Made by a program: the position numbers and the translations under genes. Below are positions 1-7,858 of a stretch of DNA of 64,000 nt, one piece after another. Source of the stretch: Corallococcus silvisoli (GTDB lineage: Bacteria > Myxococcota > Myxococcia > Myxococcales > Myxococcaceae); NCBI RefSeq assembly GCF_009909145.1, contig NZ_JAAAPJ010000001.1:930001-994000 (forward strand). The letters run 5' to 3'. Every line of letters starts with the position of its first letter. The first letter of the stretch is position 1. Below the pieces are notes generated by a model. The model worked only from the letters and a program-made list of their open reading frames with translations, was not told the origin of the DNA and ran no database searches.

Positions 1-479
1 GTCCGGAAGACCTTGGCGTCGCCCACCTGCGACGGGTCGATGCGCATGCCGTAGACGGAACGGTACTGCCCGAGCTTTTCCGGCCGCCCGTCCTCGGGCT
101 CCCAGTACCGGGCTTCCTCAGACGCATGAACATCAATGCAGCGGATCAATCGAGTGGCTACGAGCATGCTGAACTGTTCGGGCTGTCCCTGGATGTCCAC
201 CGAGAGCAGCTGGACGTCGTTGGGCGCAAGGGTCGCGAAAATGGTGGCCAGCTTGACGTGTAGGATGGGCGCCTGACCGATGCCGGCAGCCGAAAAGTCG
301 AGGGGCCTCCCCGGCTCATCGATGGGTATCCGGAGGCGAGTTGGCACATGCACGGGTTTGCCGGCTCGGAACATCCAGGGGTCTTCGACCTCGACCCCTT
401 GTTCATGGACGGGATCCCCCAGGTACCAGCGGCCTGGAGTCTCAACGTCCTCTGACAAGTCAAAGTAGCGCTTCGCCAT
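1..479 (-). CDS. imm11/DUF1629-type immunity protein, 3' end outside window
   Basis: Reads leftward from an ATG at 479 and is cut by the window edge after about 159 codons, so the C-terminus is missing. The start MAKRYFDLSEDV, then PGRWYLGDPV, DPWMFRAG, DFSAAGIGQAPILH and VDIQGQPEQF, match what I know of the imm11 (DUF1629) immunity family frequent in myxobacteria. The toxin gene lies immediately upstream on the same strand, with 11 bases between its stop and this ATG, so the two are probably co-transcribed and this protein should bind and neutralise the toxin in the cytoplasm. There is no signal peptide, as expected for an immunity protein against a nuclease. Family recognition is from memory of the motif pattern; the partner relationship is inferred from position. 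Confidence 0.8.
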   Translation of the reverse strand, partial: MAKRYFDLSEDVETPGRWYLGDPVHEQGVEVEDPWMFRAGKPVHVPTRLRIPIDEPGRPLDFSAAGIGQAPILHVKLATIFATLAPNDVQLLSVDIQGQPEQFSMLVATRLIRCIDVHASEEARYWEPEDGRPEKLGQYRSVYGMRIDPSQVGDAKVFR

Positions 480-490
480 GGTCCGTTCCG

Positions 491-1822
491 TCAGCGCCAC
501 TGGGTGAGCAGTCGGTTGATGACGGAGCCTTGAGTGGTTGCTTCGTTCGCCAGGGTCCGCAGTTCGATGGTCAGGGCCTTTCGGCATGCTTCCATGGTGC
601 GGCAGCCAGCGGTGGCTTCGTTCAAACGGCGATAGACTCGTTCATGATACGCCCTGGGATGTGGGCCCCGGTGGCCGGGGATTTCGACGATGTTCTCCGG
701 GTCCTTTAGCTCCATGCCCGCCTGCTTGAAGATGCGCCGGAAGAGCGGGGTCCAGGGTCCACCTTGTTTCGCGGACTTCTCATTCCGGATGGTGGCCAGG
801 TGGTGGCGTTGGGCGCCACCGGGGCGCGATGACATCGCGACCGCGTTGGGCGCGAGCGCGACGGTGAAGCCCTCCGCGGTCATCGCCACGGAGCGTACGC
901 TACCCATGGCTGCATATTGGAATCCCGCTTGGGTCTCCACCGCCAACGCGGCCTGCGCGGAGCCCGGCAGTGTCGGCGCCTTCATCGCGAGCCCTACCGT
1001 ATTGCCCAGGGCCGCGGTTGCCAGCATCACGAAGATCCGCGCGGCGTTCCGTCCCAGCACCTCGCCGTATGCCTCACCCGCGTCATGGACCTGCATGAAC
1101 GTGGTGGCCTGATCCACGTGGCGGACCAGCGCCACCCAGCCATCCAGCAGCGTCCAGACGGTGTCCACACCCAGGTACGCAATTGCCGTGGCGGTGAGGA
1201 GGGCGGCGAGCCCCTTGGACACTGGCTCTGGGAGTGCCCAGAGCAACAGGTACATCGTCACGGTGGACGTCACCGTGGCCATGAGGGCCTGGGAGTTCGT
1301 GATGCCTTCCAGGGCTTCGGCCGTCTCGTGCCAGACGGAGTCCATCGCGACGGCCATCGCCAGGGCGTACCGCCCGTCGCTTCCCAGCAACGGGCCTTCG
1401 TCCAACAGGCGCAGGCAATCACCGGCCTGCTCGCGCTTCTTCGCGCACCATTGTTTGTAGCCGCGCGTCAGGTCGTCCGATGCGTCAAGGAGGCGCAGTT
1501 CGCGGGATTCCGCCTCTCCGAGCGGGATGATTTGACGGGTCCGTTCCCGGAACCCGAACACGCCGCTGCGCTCCGGCAGGCCAAACAGCTCGCGTGCACC
1601 CCTCAATGGCTGGGCGAACGGCCGCACGTCCCGGGCGAGCGTCTTCACGGCGGCCGCGAACTCGTCTTCCTCCAGGCGCGTCGCGGAGAGTGACGCGCCT
1701 TCCCCTTCGTGAGGCGTGATGATGGCCCGTTCGCCGTCGTCGATCTCCAGACGCACGCCTCGGGTCGTCGCGCAGCCCGACACGAGCACTCCCAGCAGCA
1801 GCACCCACCCCAGCCGCTTCAT
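491..1822 (-). CDS. AHH-nuclease lipoprotein toxin (SitA-like)
   Basis: 443 aa. A lipoprotein signal ends at Cys17 (GVLVSGC). The middle, about residues 175-230, holds hydrophobic helices. The C-terminal 110 residues look like an AHH-motif HNH/EndoVII nuclease: RHHLATIRNEK with His340-His341, then ENIVEIPGHRGPHPRAYH with further histidines that would complete the metal site. In Myxococcus, SitA toxins are lipoproteins moved between kin by TraAB outer-membrane exchange and carry variable C-terminal toxins; this protein has that architecture, but membership of a named SitA family is inference. A strong ribosome site (GGGAGG) precedes the ATG. The immunity gene follows 11 bases downstream. Target is most likely nucleic acid. 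Start is the only ATG that gives the lipobox. Confidence 0.85.
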   Translation of the reverse strand: MKRLGWVLLLGVLVSGCATTRGVRLEIDDGERAIITPHEGEGASLSATRLEEDEFAAAVKTLARDVRPFAQPLRGARELFGLPERSGVFGFRERTRQIIPLGEAESRELRLLDASDDLTRGYKQWCAKKREQAGDCLRLLDEGPLLGSDGRYALAMAVAMDSVWHETAEALEGITNSQALMATVTSTVTMYLLLWALPEPVSKGLAALLTATAIAYLGVDTVWTLLDGWVALVRHVDQATTFMQVHDAGEAYGEVLGRNAARIFVMLATAALGNTVGLAMKAPTLPGSAQAALAVETQAGFQYAAMGSVRSVAMTAEGFTVALAPNAVAMSSRPGGAQRHHLATIRNEKSAKQGGPWTPLFRRIFKQAGMELKDPENIVEIPGHRGPHPRAYHERVYRRLNEATAGCRTMEACRKALTIELRTLANEATTQGSVINRLLTQWR

Positions 1823-1867
1823 GCCTGCCTCCCGGTCGCGCGCACGGTAGCAGGGCCGCCCGCACGC

Positions 1868-3190
1868 TCAGTCCTCCGTCAGCAGGAGGCTCCAGAGCAG
1901 CACCTTCTTCTTGCCAGGGGGCCGGTGCAGGCAGCGGAGCGGGCCGTCCTGGGACGCGACGAACACGATGGCGCCGGAGTGCTGGTTGGCGAAGACGGCC
2001 GCGGCGCGGTGGCGCGAGCCGTGCTGGCTGATGGGGTAGTGCGGCCCGGGCCTCCCCTGGAGCGTGCGCGCCTCGAACACCTGGGGCGGACCGCTGCGCG
2101 GGATGGCGATCTGATAGCCCGCGCACAGCACCTCCAGCTCCGGCCCCATCACCAGCGCGTTGTCCACCGCGGTGAACTGCCCGATGCTCTCCACCAACGC
2201 CTGGAAGTCACTCTCGGTCGCCTTGTCGTCGTGCTCCGCGGCGGCCTTCTTCAGCTCCGGATCCTCTTGCTCCTCCTGCGACGCGGCCTTGCCGGCCTCC
2301 GCTCGCCACGCGCCGTTGATGAGGTCCGCTCTCGCCTGGACGAACCGCTGCAGCCGCTCCCGTAGGAGCGAGCCTTGCTCCTGTGGCAGGACGTACTTGC
2401 CGCGCGTGCGGAAGCGCTCCACGTCATGCTGCTTGGGCAGGAACGCGATGAGCCCCCCGTGGTGCAGCGCCCCCATCTTCCGGATGAGCCCCTGCACCGC
2501 GTTGGACACGTACCACTCGCGGTTGCCGCCCATCAGCGGCTGCACCCTGGGCAGGGACTCCACCAGCGACGAGCACATCTCCATCAGCGCCGCGCGCACC
2601 GCGCTGTCCTCGTGGAACAGCAGGTCGTGCAGCGCCACGCGCCGGCCCGGCGGCACCGGCGCGCCCTGCTCGTAGCGGAACACCTCGCGCCCCTGCGTGC
2701 TCACCACCAGGTGTCCCGGCTCCGGCGCGTAGAGGATGAAGACGTCCTCCTCGCCCTCGGCGTGGAACTCCGTGTACTCCACCCGGCGCGCCAGCCCCTG
2801 GATGCGCAGCTTGCCGTCGCGCGGGCCCACCACCACCGCCGTGCGCGGCAGGTACGCCGCGGGCGCGATCTTCACCAGCGCCTCCACGCTGAAGTCGGTG
2901 ATGCTCGACTTGGGCTCCAGGGGCAGCGTCTCCCACGCCTGCCGCTTGCCCTTCGCGCCGCCAATGAAGACCGTCTCCCGCACCGCCTGGAGGCCCTGCA
3001 AGCCCTGCGCGTGGTAGGCGATGCGCACGCGCGTGGCCTCGCCTTCCTCCCGGCCCAGGCTCGCGAAGAACACCGTGTCCGCCAGGACGACCAGCAGGCG
3101 CAGCGTCGGTTCGGCCACGGGTGTCTTGGCGAACTGACGCAGCCAGCTGCGCAGGGCTTCTCCGGGATATTGCAGGCCGGGTTCATCCAT
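1868..3190 (-). CDS. putative DACNV-type sensor domain protein
   Basis: 440 aa, soluble. The C-terminal region has GSRHRAAAVFANQ followed by a strand-rich segment (GAIVFVASQDG), the RHR-type motif seen in DisA-like diadenylate cyclase folds. In myxobacteria the family with this layout is called 'putative sensor domain DACNV', thought to be related to DisA_N but with an uncertain nucleotide role. The N-terminal part (residues 1-140) contains a region read here as a beta-rich fold with no motif I can name. The ATG at 3190 (MDEPGLQYPG) was chosen because the frame upstream turns into low-complexity arginine-rich sequence typical of non-coding frames; no clear ribosome site is visible. It lies 45 bases upstream of the toxin gene on the same strand, a spacing that allows but does not prove co-transcription. 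Confidence 0.7.
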   Translation of the reverse strand: MDEPGLQYPGEALRSWLRQFAKTPVAEPTLRLLVVLADTVFFASLGREEGEATRVRIAYHAQGLQGLQAVRETVFIGGAKGKRQAWETLPLEPKSSITDFSVEALVKIAPAAYLPRTAVVVGPRDGKLRIQGLARRVEYTEFHAEGEEDVFILYAPEPGHLVVSTQGREVFRYEQGAPVPPGRRVALHDLLFHEDSAVRAALMEMCSSLVESLPRVQPLMGGNREWYVSNAVQGLIRKMGALHHGGLIAFLPKQHDVERFRTRGKYVLPQEQGSLLRERLQRFVQARADLINGAWRAEAGKAASQEEQEDPELKKAAAEHDDKATESDFQALVESIGQFTAVDNALVMGPELEVLCAGYQIAIPRSGPPQVFEARTLQGRPGPHYPISQHGSRHRAAAVFANQHSGAIVFVASQDGPLRCLHRPPGKKKVLLWSLLLTED

Positions 3191-3400
3191 CGGGCGCGCA
3201 GCATAATCACGGCGCCGTGCTTCTCGGAGGAAGTCATGAAATCGCCGCGATGCGCCGTCCTCTCCTCCTCGGGGCCGGCGCGAGCACCCGGCCTGTAGCA
3301 CCGCCGCGTCCTGGACGCCTCGCACGTCAGCCCCGGCAGGGAAGGGTTGTCGCGAGCGCGGGCCGCTCCTAGGGTTCTTGGGCATCCTTTCGGAGACTTC

Positions 3401-4777
3401 ATGCGCTCGCGCTTCCTGCCCGCCGCCCTGCTCGCCCTCGCGCTGATGCCGTCCGCCCACGCGGCGCCCCCCGCTCCCCGCACGCAGGTCTTCCGGGGCG
3501 GGACGGTGCTGGACGGCTCCGGGGGCACGCCGCTGGAGGAGGCTGCGGTGGTGGTGCGCGACGGGCGCATCGTCTCCGTGGGGCTCGCCATCCACATCCC
3601 CGTCCCCAAGGGCGCGGAGGTCATCGACTTCAAGGGCAGGACGCTCCTGCCCGGCCTCATCTCCGACCACAGCCACGTGGGACAGAGCGTGGGCACGTCC
3701 GTGGGCCCGGAGCACTACACGCGCGAGAACATCGAGCGGCAGCTGCGCCTGTACGCGGCCTACGGCGTCACCACCGTCACGGCGCTGGGCATGAACCGGC
3801 CGCTGTTCAACGAGCTCCGCAAGGAGGCGCACGCGGACTCCTTCAGCGGCGCGGACCTGTTCGGCGCGGGGCAGGGCATCGGCGTGCCGGAGGGCGGCCC
3901 GCCCCAGGCGATGACGCGCAGCGCGCCGGATCAGCTCTTCCGCCCCGCCACCGTGGAGGAGGCCCGCGCGGCGGTGCGCACCCTGGCGAAGAACCGCGTG
4001 GACCTGGTGAAGATCTGGGTGGACGGCTTCCTGGGCAAGCTCCCGAAGATGCCGCCGGACATCTACAAGGCCGTCATCGACGAGTCCCACAAGCAGGGCC
4101 TGCGCGTCGCCGCCCACATCCACGACCTGGAGGACGCCCGCGCCGTGGTGGACGCGGGCGTGGACATCCTCGCGCACGGCGTGCGCGACCAGCCCGTGGA
4201 CGCGGCCTTCATCCAGGCGATGAAGAAGCGCGGCGTCTGGTACGTGCCCACGCTCGAACTGGACGAGGCCACCGTCGTCTACGCGGACCAGCCCCTGCTC
4301 GTGGGCGACCCCGTGCTGCGACCCGCGCTGACCCCCGACCTGCGCGCGCAGTTCCAGGACGACGCGTGGCGGACGAAGACGCTCCAGGACCCCAAGGCCG
4401 CGGAGGCGCGCCACGCCCTCTCCACCAACCAGGCCAACCTGAAGGCGCTGTACGACGCGGGCGTGAAGGTGGGCTTTGGCACCGACTCCGGCGCCACGCC
4501 GCTGCGCATCCCCGGCTACGCGGAGCACCGGGAGCTGAAGCTGCTGGTCGGCGCGGGCCTCACGCCGGTGCAGGCGCTGGCCCTGGCCACCGGGAGCGCG
4601 GCGGACCTGCTGAAGCTCAAGGACCGGGGCCGCATCAAGCCGGGCCTCCGGGCGGACTTCTTCATCGTGGAAGGCGACCCCGCGGCCAGCATCGTCGCCG
4701 TGGACCGCATCACCGGCGTCTGGCGCCAGGGCCGCCAGGTGGCGGGGCCCCTGAGCGCGGCGGCCTCCGCGCCCTGA
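3401..4777 (+). CDS. exported amidohydrolase family metal-dependent hydrolase
   Basis: 458 aa with a cleavable signal peptide (about residues 1-20, ending SAHA). It is an imidazolonepropionase-like amidohydrolase: the N-terminal composite beta domain (VFRGGTVLDGSGG), then the metal-binding strand LISDHSHVG, a candidate carbamylated lysine in VDLVKIWVDG, histidines in AAHIHDLEDA and ILAHGV, and the catalytic aspartate in GFGTDSGA. The first motif reads DHSH, which fits HxH. Export to the periplasm or outside suggests it acts on peptides or small amides released outside the cytoplasm; the substrate cannot be read from sequence. Start ATG at 3401 follows CGGAGACTTC. The 18-codon upstream extension in the same frame is not signal-like and was left out. 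Confidence 0.85.
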   Translation: MRSRFLPAALLALALMPSAHAAPPAPRTQVFRGGTVLDGSGGTPLEEAAVVVRDGRIVSVGLAIHIPVPKGAEVIDFKGRTLLPGLISDHSHVGQSVGTSVGPEHYTRENIERQLRLYAAYGVTTVTALGMNRPLFNELRKEAHADSFSGADLFGAGQGIGVPEGGPPQAMTRSAPDQLFRPATVEEARAAVRTLAKNRVDLVKIWVDGFLGKLPKMPPDIYKAVIDESHKQGLRVAAHIHDLEDARAVVDAGVDILAHGVRDQPVDAAFIQAMKKRGVWYVPTLELDEATVVYADQPLLVGDPVLRPALTPDLRAQFQDDAWRTKTLQDPKAAEARHALSTNQANLKALYDAGVKVGFGTDSGATPLRIPGYAEHRELKLLVGAGLTPVQALALATGSAADLLKLKDRGRIKPGLRADFFIVEGDPAASIVAVDRITGVWRQGRQVAGPLSAAASAP

Positions 4778-4782
4778 CCCGG

Positions 4783-5085
4783 CTACTCCTCGATGGGCGG
4801 CTGGAGCGTGCCGAACCGCTCCACGCCCCGGTCCAGCGCCGAGCGCACCGCGTGGAGCACGGCGCCATCCGACATCCGCCGCACCAGGACGACGCCGGTC
4901 GCCACGAAGGACGGCGCGCCCCCCAGCCGCGCCTCCAGCGCCTCCAGGGTGTGCACGGTGAGCACGAAGCGGCGCCCGTCGCGCAGCCGCACCGCCACGT
5001 CCCTGGCGCCATCCGAGGGCGGCGCCGGGTCGTCGGCGATGAGCAGGGACGCGATTCGTTCGTCCTCGGTGTCGATGGACCGCAT
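4783..5085 (-). CDS. hypothetical protein, 100 aa
   Basis: Small acidic-to-neutral protein (MRSIDTEDER...) that I do not recognise. It contains a compact beta-alpha-like stretch, DVAVRLRDGRRFVLTVHTL, then ALEARLGGAPSFVATGVVLV, and has no membrane segment or signal peptide. The start at 5085 is preferred over the in-frame ATG ten codons upstream because GGGAG lies nine bases before it. It ends five bases from the convergent amidohydrolase gene. Codon use matches its neighbours, which supports it being real. Function unknown. Confidence 0.65.
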   Translation of the reverse strand: MRSIDTEDERIASLLIADDPAPPSDGARDVAVRLRDGRRFVLTVHTLEALEARLGGAPSFVATGVVLVRRMSDGAVLHAVRSALDRGVERFGTLQPPIEE

Positions 5086-5287
5086 GCCTGTCCGCTCCCG
5101 GGTGGGTCGTCGCATGGCGGGGACGATGGGGACCCCTACCCACGCCTACAAGCCCCCTGGAGGTCGCGGCCCCTGAGTCCCCCGGCGCCGGACACCCGCT
5201 GGCCCTGAAGGGCAGGGCGGCGGGCGCGGCCAGGACACGGCGGACAAGACGCGCGGCCGGTCCTGGGTGTATGGCCCCAGGCCTCCC

Positions 5288-5761
5288 ATGACCGCCGAGC
5301 CGTCCACCCTGTCCACCTGGGGCCTCCCCGGGATGTTCTTCGTCGCGATGCTGGCGGGCTCCGTGGTGCCGGTGCCCTCCGAGGCGATGCTCGCCGCGCT
5401 CATCTACAACGGCTCGCCGCCGGTGACGGCCACCGTGGTGGCCACCGTGGGCAACGTGCTGGGCGCGGTGACGCTCTACATCCTGGGCCAGTGGGTATCC
5501 CGCGGAGGCGGCGGGGCCGTGGGCCGCTGGGTGGCGCGCAGGCGGGAGAAGGAAGGCCCCCGCATGGCGCGCGTGGAGGCGAACCTGCGCACCTGGGGCG
5601 CCCCCGCGCTGCTCATGTCGTGGCTGCCCATCCTGGGGGACGCGTTCGTGCTCGCCGGCGGCTTCGTCGGCGTGCGCCCCGTGCCGTTTGTCTTCTTCGT
5701 CACCCTGGGCAAGGGCCTGCGCTACGCCTTCGTCGCCCTGTCCACCACGGCCGCGATGTAA
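5288..5761 (+). CDS. YqaA/DedA-type (VTT domain) inner-membrane protein
   Basis: 157 aa, mostly hydrophobic, with three to four membrane segments. It shows the short YqaA variant of the DedA/SNARE-associated fold: GSVVPVPSEAMLAALI in the first re-entrant region, a charged cytoplasmic stretch (RRREKEGPRMARVE), then MSWLPILGDAFVLAGGF and TLGKGLRYAFVA with the conserved G-x-x-x-R arrangement. Family members are implicated in membrane lipid flipping and envelope homeostasis; the exact substrate here is unknown. Start ATG at 5288 was chosen over one seven codons earlier because MTAEPS gives the usual family length; neither has a clear ribosome site. Confidence 0.8.
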   Translation: MTAEPSTLSTWGLPGMFFVAMLAGSVVPVPSEAMLAALIYNGSPPVTATVVATVGNVLGAVTLYILGQWVSRGGGGAVGRWVARRREKEGPRMARVEANLRTWGAPALLMSWLPILGDAFVLAGGFVGVRPVPFVFFVTLGKGLRYAFVALSTTAAM

Positions 5762-5853
5762 CAATGCGTAACAGGACGGGCCGGCGCGCGGGCCGGGGAC
5801 CGTCGTCACGCAACGTTTCGAGGAATGTGACGGATAAACGGCGGAGGCGTCGT

Positions 5854-5877
5854 GTACGCGGAATACTGCGTACGCGG
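5854..5877 (+). repeat. direct repeat GTACGCGG x2 before nuclease gene
   Basis: GTACGCGG occurs at 5854-5861 and again at 5870-5877, 16 bases apart, in the 179-base gap upstream of the extracellular nuclease gene. The second copy sits inside the palindrome GCGTACGC. The spacing is near one and a half helical turns. It could be a regulator site, but nothing else identifies it. Confidence 0.4.
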
Positions 5878-5940
5878 CCCTGCCGTGACGTCCCTGAACC
5901 TCTATGGCTCCTGGGCTTCCCGGGAGCAGGATGAAACATC

Positions 5941-7662
5941 GTGAACCTGAAACAAGACCTCTTCCGGCGGCCCTCCGCCTCCCTGCGGGCGTGGTCCTTC
6001 ACGCTGGCGTTCGCGGTGCTGGGCGCCTGCGGGGGGCCGGCGGAGCTGGACGACGGCGCGACGGCGCCCGAGCTCGTCGCTCGCGAGGATGGGCTGGCCA
6101 ACGTGCGGCTGCGCCTGATGGCGGCGAACCTGAGCAGCGGCAACGGGCAGGACTATGACCCCGGGCACGGCATCCGCATCTTCCAGGGCACCAACCCGGA
6201 CGTCGTGATGATCCAGGAGTTCAACTACAAGACGGACTCCGCGGCGGACATCCGCAGCTTCGTGGACACGGCCTTCGGCACGGGCTTCTCGTACTACCGT
6301 GAGGGGGGCGCGCAGATCCCCAACGGCATCATCAGCCGCTACCCCATCATCGCGTCCGGTGAGTGGGACGACACGCAGGTGTCCAACCGGGACTTCGCGT
6401 GGGCGCGCATCGACATCCCGGGGCCCAAGGACCTGTGGGCCATCAGCGTGCACCTGCTGACGACCAACGCCAGCGTCCGCAACACGGAGGCCACCAACCT
6501 GGTGAAGTTCATCAACGCCAACGTGCCGGCGGGGGACTACCTGGTCATTGGCGGTGACTTCAACACCAGCAGCCGCAGCGAGGCGGCGCTGAGCACCTTC
6601 TCCCAGGTGGTGAACACGGCGTCGCCGTACCCGGCGGACCGCAACGGCAACACCAACACCAACGCGGGCCGCAGCTCGCCGTACGACCACGTGCTGGTGG
6701 ACAGCGACCTGCGCCCCTACCAGACGTCCGTCGTCATCGGCTCCAGCACCTTCGCCAGCGGGCTGGTGGTGGACACGCGCGTGTACTCGCCCATCTCGGA
6801 GATTTCGCCGGCGGTGGCGGGTGACAGCGGCGCGACCGGCATGCAGCACATGGGCGTCATCAAGGACTTCCTCATCCCGGGGGACGCCGTCTCCAGCTCC
6901 GTGACGGTGCTGTCGCCCAATGGCGGTGAGAGCTGGGTGGGCGGCTCGGCGCACACCATCACCTGGACGGCGTCCGGCATCTCCAACGTGAAGGTGGAGT
7001 ACTCGCTGAACGGCTCCTCTTGGACGACGGTGACGTCCAGCACGAGCGCGTCCGCGGGCAGCGTGGCGTGGACGGTTCCTGGCAGCGCCAGCACCAACGC
7101 CTGGGTGCGGGTGAGCGACGCGAGCGATGCCTCCGTCAGTGACCTGAACAACGGGGCCTTCACCATCACCACGGGGGGCGGCTCGGGCGGTACGGGCACC
7201 CTGTTCATCAACGAGGTGCTGCTGAACGAGCCGGGCTCGGACGTGAGCGGCGAGTTCGTGGAGCTGGTCAACAGCGGCACCGCGGCGGTGGACGTGAGCG
7301 GCTGGACGGTGTCCGACAGCACGAACGTGCGGCACACCTTCGCCAGCGGCACCACGGTGGCCGCGGGCAAGGCGGTGGTGGTGTTCGGGGGCGCGTCCGG
7401 CATCCCGGCGGGCACGGTGGGCGCGGTGGCCGCGTCCACGGGGACGCTGGGCCTGTCCAACAGCGGGGACACCGTCACGGTGAAGAACAGCGCGGGCACC
7501 ACGGTGGACTCGGTGGTGTTCGCGTCGTCGCTCGCGAGCACGGACGGCGTGTCCGCCAACCGCAGCCCGGACGTGAGCGCCACGGGCAGCTTCGTGCTGC
7601 ACACGTCGCTGGCCAGCACGGGCAGCTCGCCCGGCAAGCGCGCCAACGGCACCGCGTTCTAG
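5941..7662 (+). CDS. extracellular endonuclease/exonuclease/phosphatase lipoprotein with lamin-tail domain
   Basis: 573 aa from a GTG at 5941; AGGAT about ten bases upstream serves as ribosome site and no in-frame ATG is available. A lipoprotein-type signal ends near Cys30 (VLGAC). Residues about 55-285 form an EEP-fold nuclease: RLMAANLSS, DVVMIQEFNYK with the metal-binding Glu, WARIDI, ISVHLLTT, VIGGDFNTSS (GDxN catalytic signature) and SSPYDHVLVDS (S-DH). A Ser/Thr-rich Ig-like segment follows (VTVLSPNGGESW). The C-terminal 150 residues are a lamin-tail domain (LFINEVLLNEPG, GEFVELVNSG). This layout matches ExeM/NucH-type secreted DNases. Likely role is degradation of extracellular DNA outside the cell for nutrition or matrix remodelling. 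Confidence 0.88.
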   Translation: MNLKQDLFRRPSASLRAWSFTLAFAVLGACGGPAELDDGATAPELVAREDGLANVRLRLMAANLSSGNGQDYDPGHGIRIFQGTNPDVVMIQEFNYKTDSAADIRSFVDTAFGTGFSYYREGGAQIPNGIISRYPIIASGEWDDTQVSNRDFAWARIDIPGPKDLWAISVHLLTTNASVRNTEATNLVKFINANVPAGDYLVIGGDFNTSSRSEAALSTFSQVVNTASPYPADRNGNTNTNAGRSSPYDHVLVDSDLRPYQTSVVIGSSTFASGLVVDTRVYSPISEISPAVAGDSGATGMQHMGVIKDFLIPGDAVSSSVTVLSPNGGESWVGGSAHTITWTASGISNVKVEYSLNGSSWTTVTSSTSASAGSVAWTVPGSASTNAWVRVSDASDASVSDLNNGAFTITTGGGSGGTGTLFINEVLLNEPGSDVSGEFVELVNSGTAAVDVSGWTVSDSTNVRHTFASGTTVAAGKAVVVFGGASGIPAGTVGAVAASTGTLGLSNSGDTVTVKNSAGTTVDSVVFASSLASTDGVSANRSPDVSATGSFVLHTSLASTGSSPGKRANGTAF

Positions 7663-7858
7663 GCGGCGTCGCCGGGACGCGCTCCGCGTTCCGGCCGCCC
7701 GCGCCCGGCCCGGAAGTCCGCCTCTCGGGGCGGCCTTCCGGAAGCCCGGGGGCGGTCCTTCGCTGAACATCCTCCGCCCAGGCCGCGACGGCGCGGCAGG
7801 GCGGCTTCGATGCCCCGGGCCGCCCCGGCATCATCCCGGGACGGCCTTGGGGGGCGCG

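Noticed and set aside
1868-5809. 1313-codon open frame on the minus strand
   Set aside because: Only the part below 3190 has protein-like composition. The rest is the antisense of the amidohydrolase and YqaA genes, rich in Arg, His and Ala as expected of a GC-rich shadow frame.
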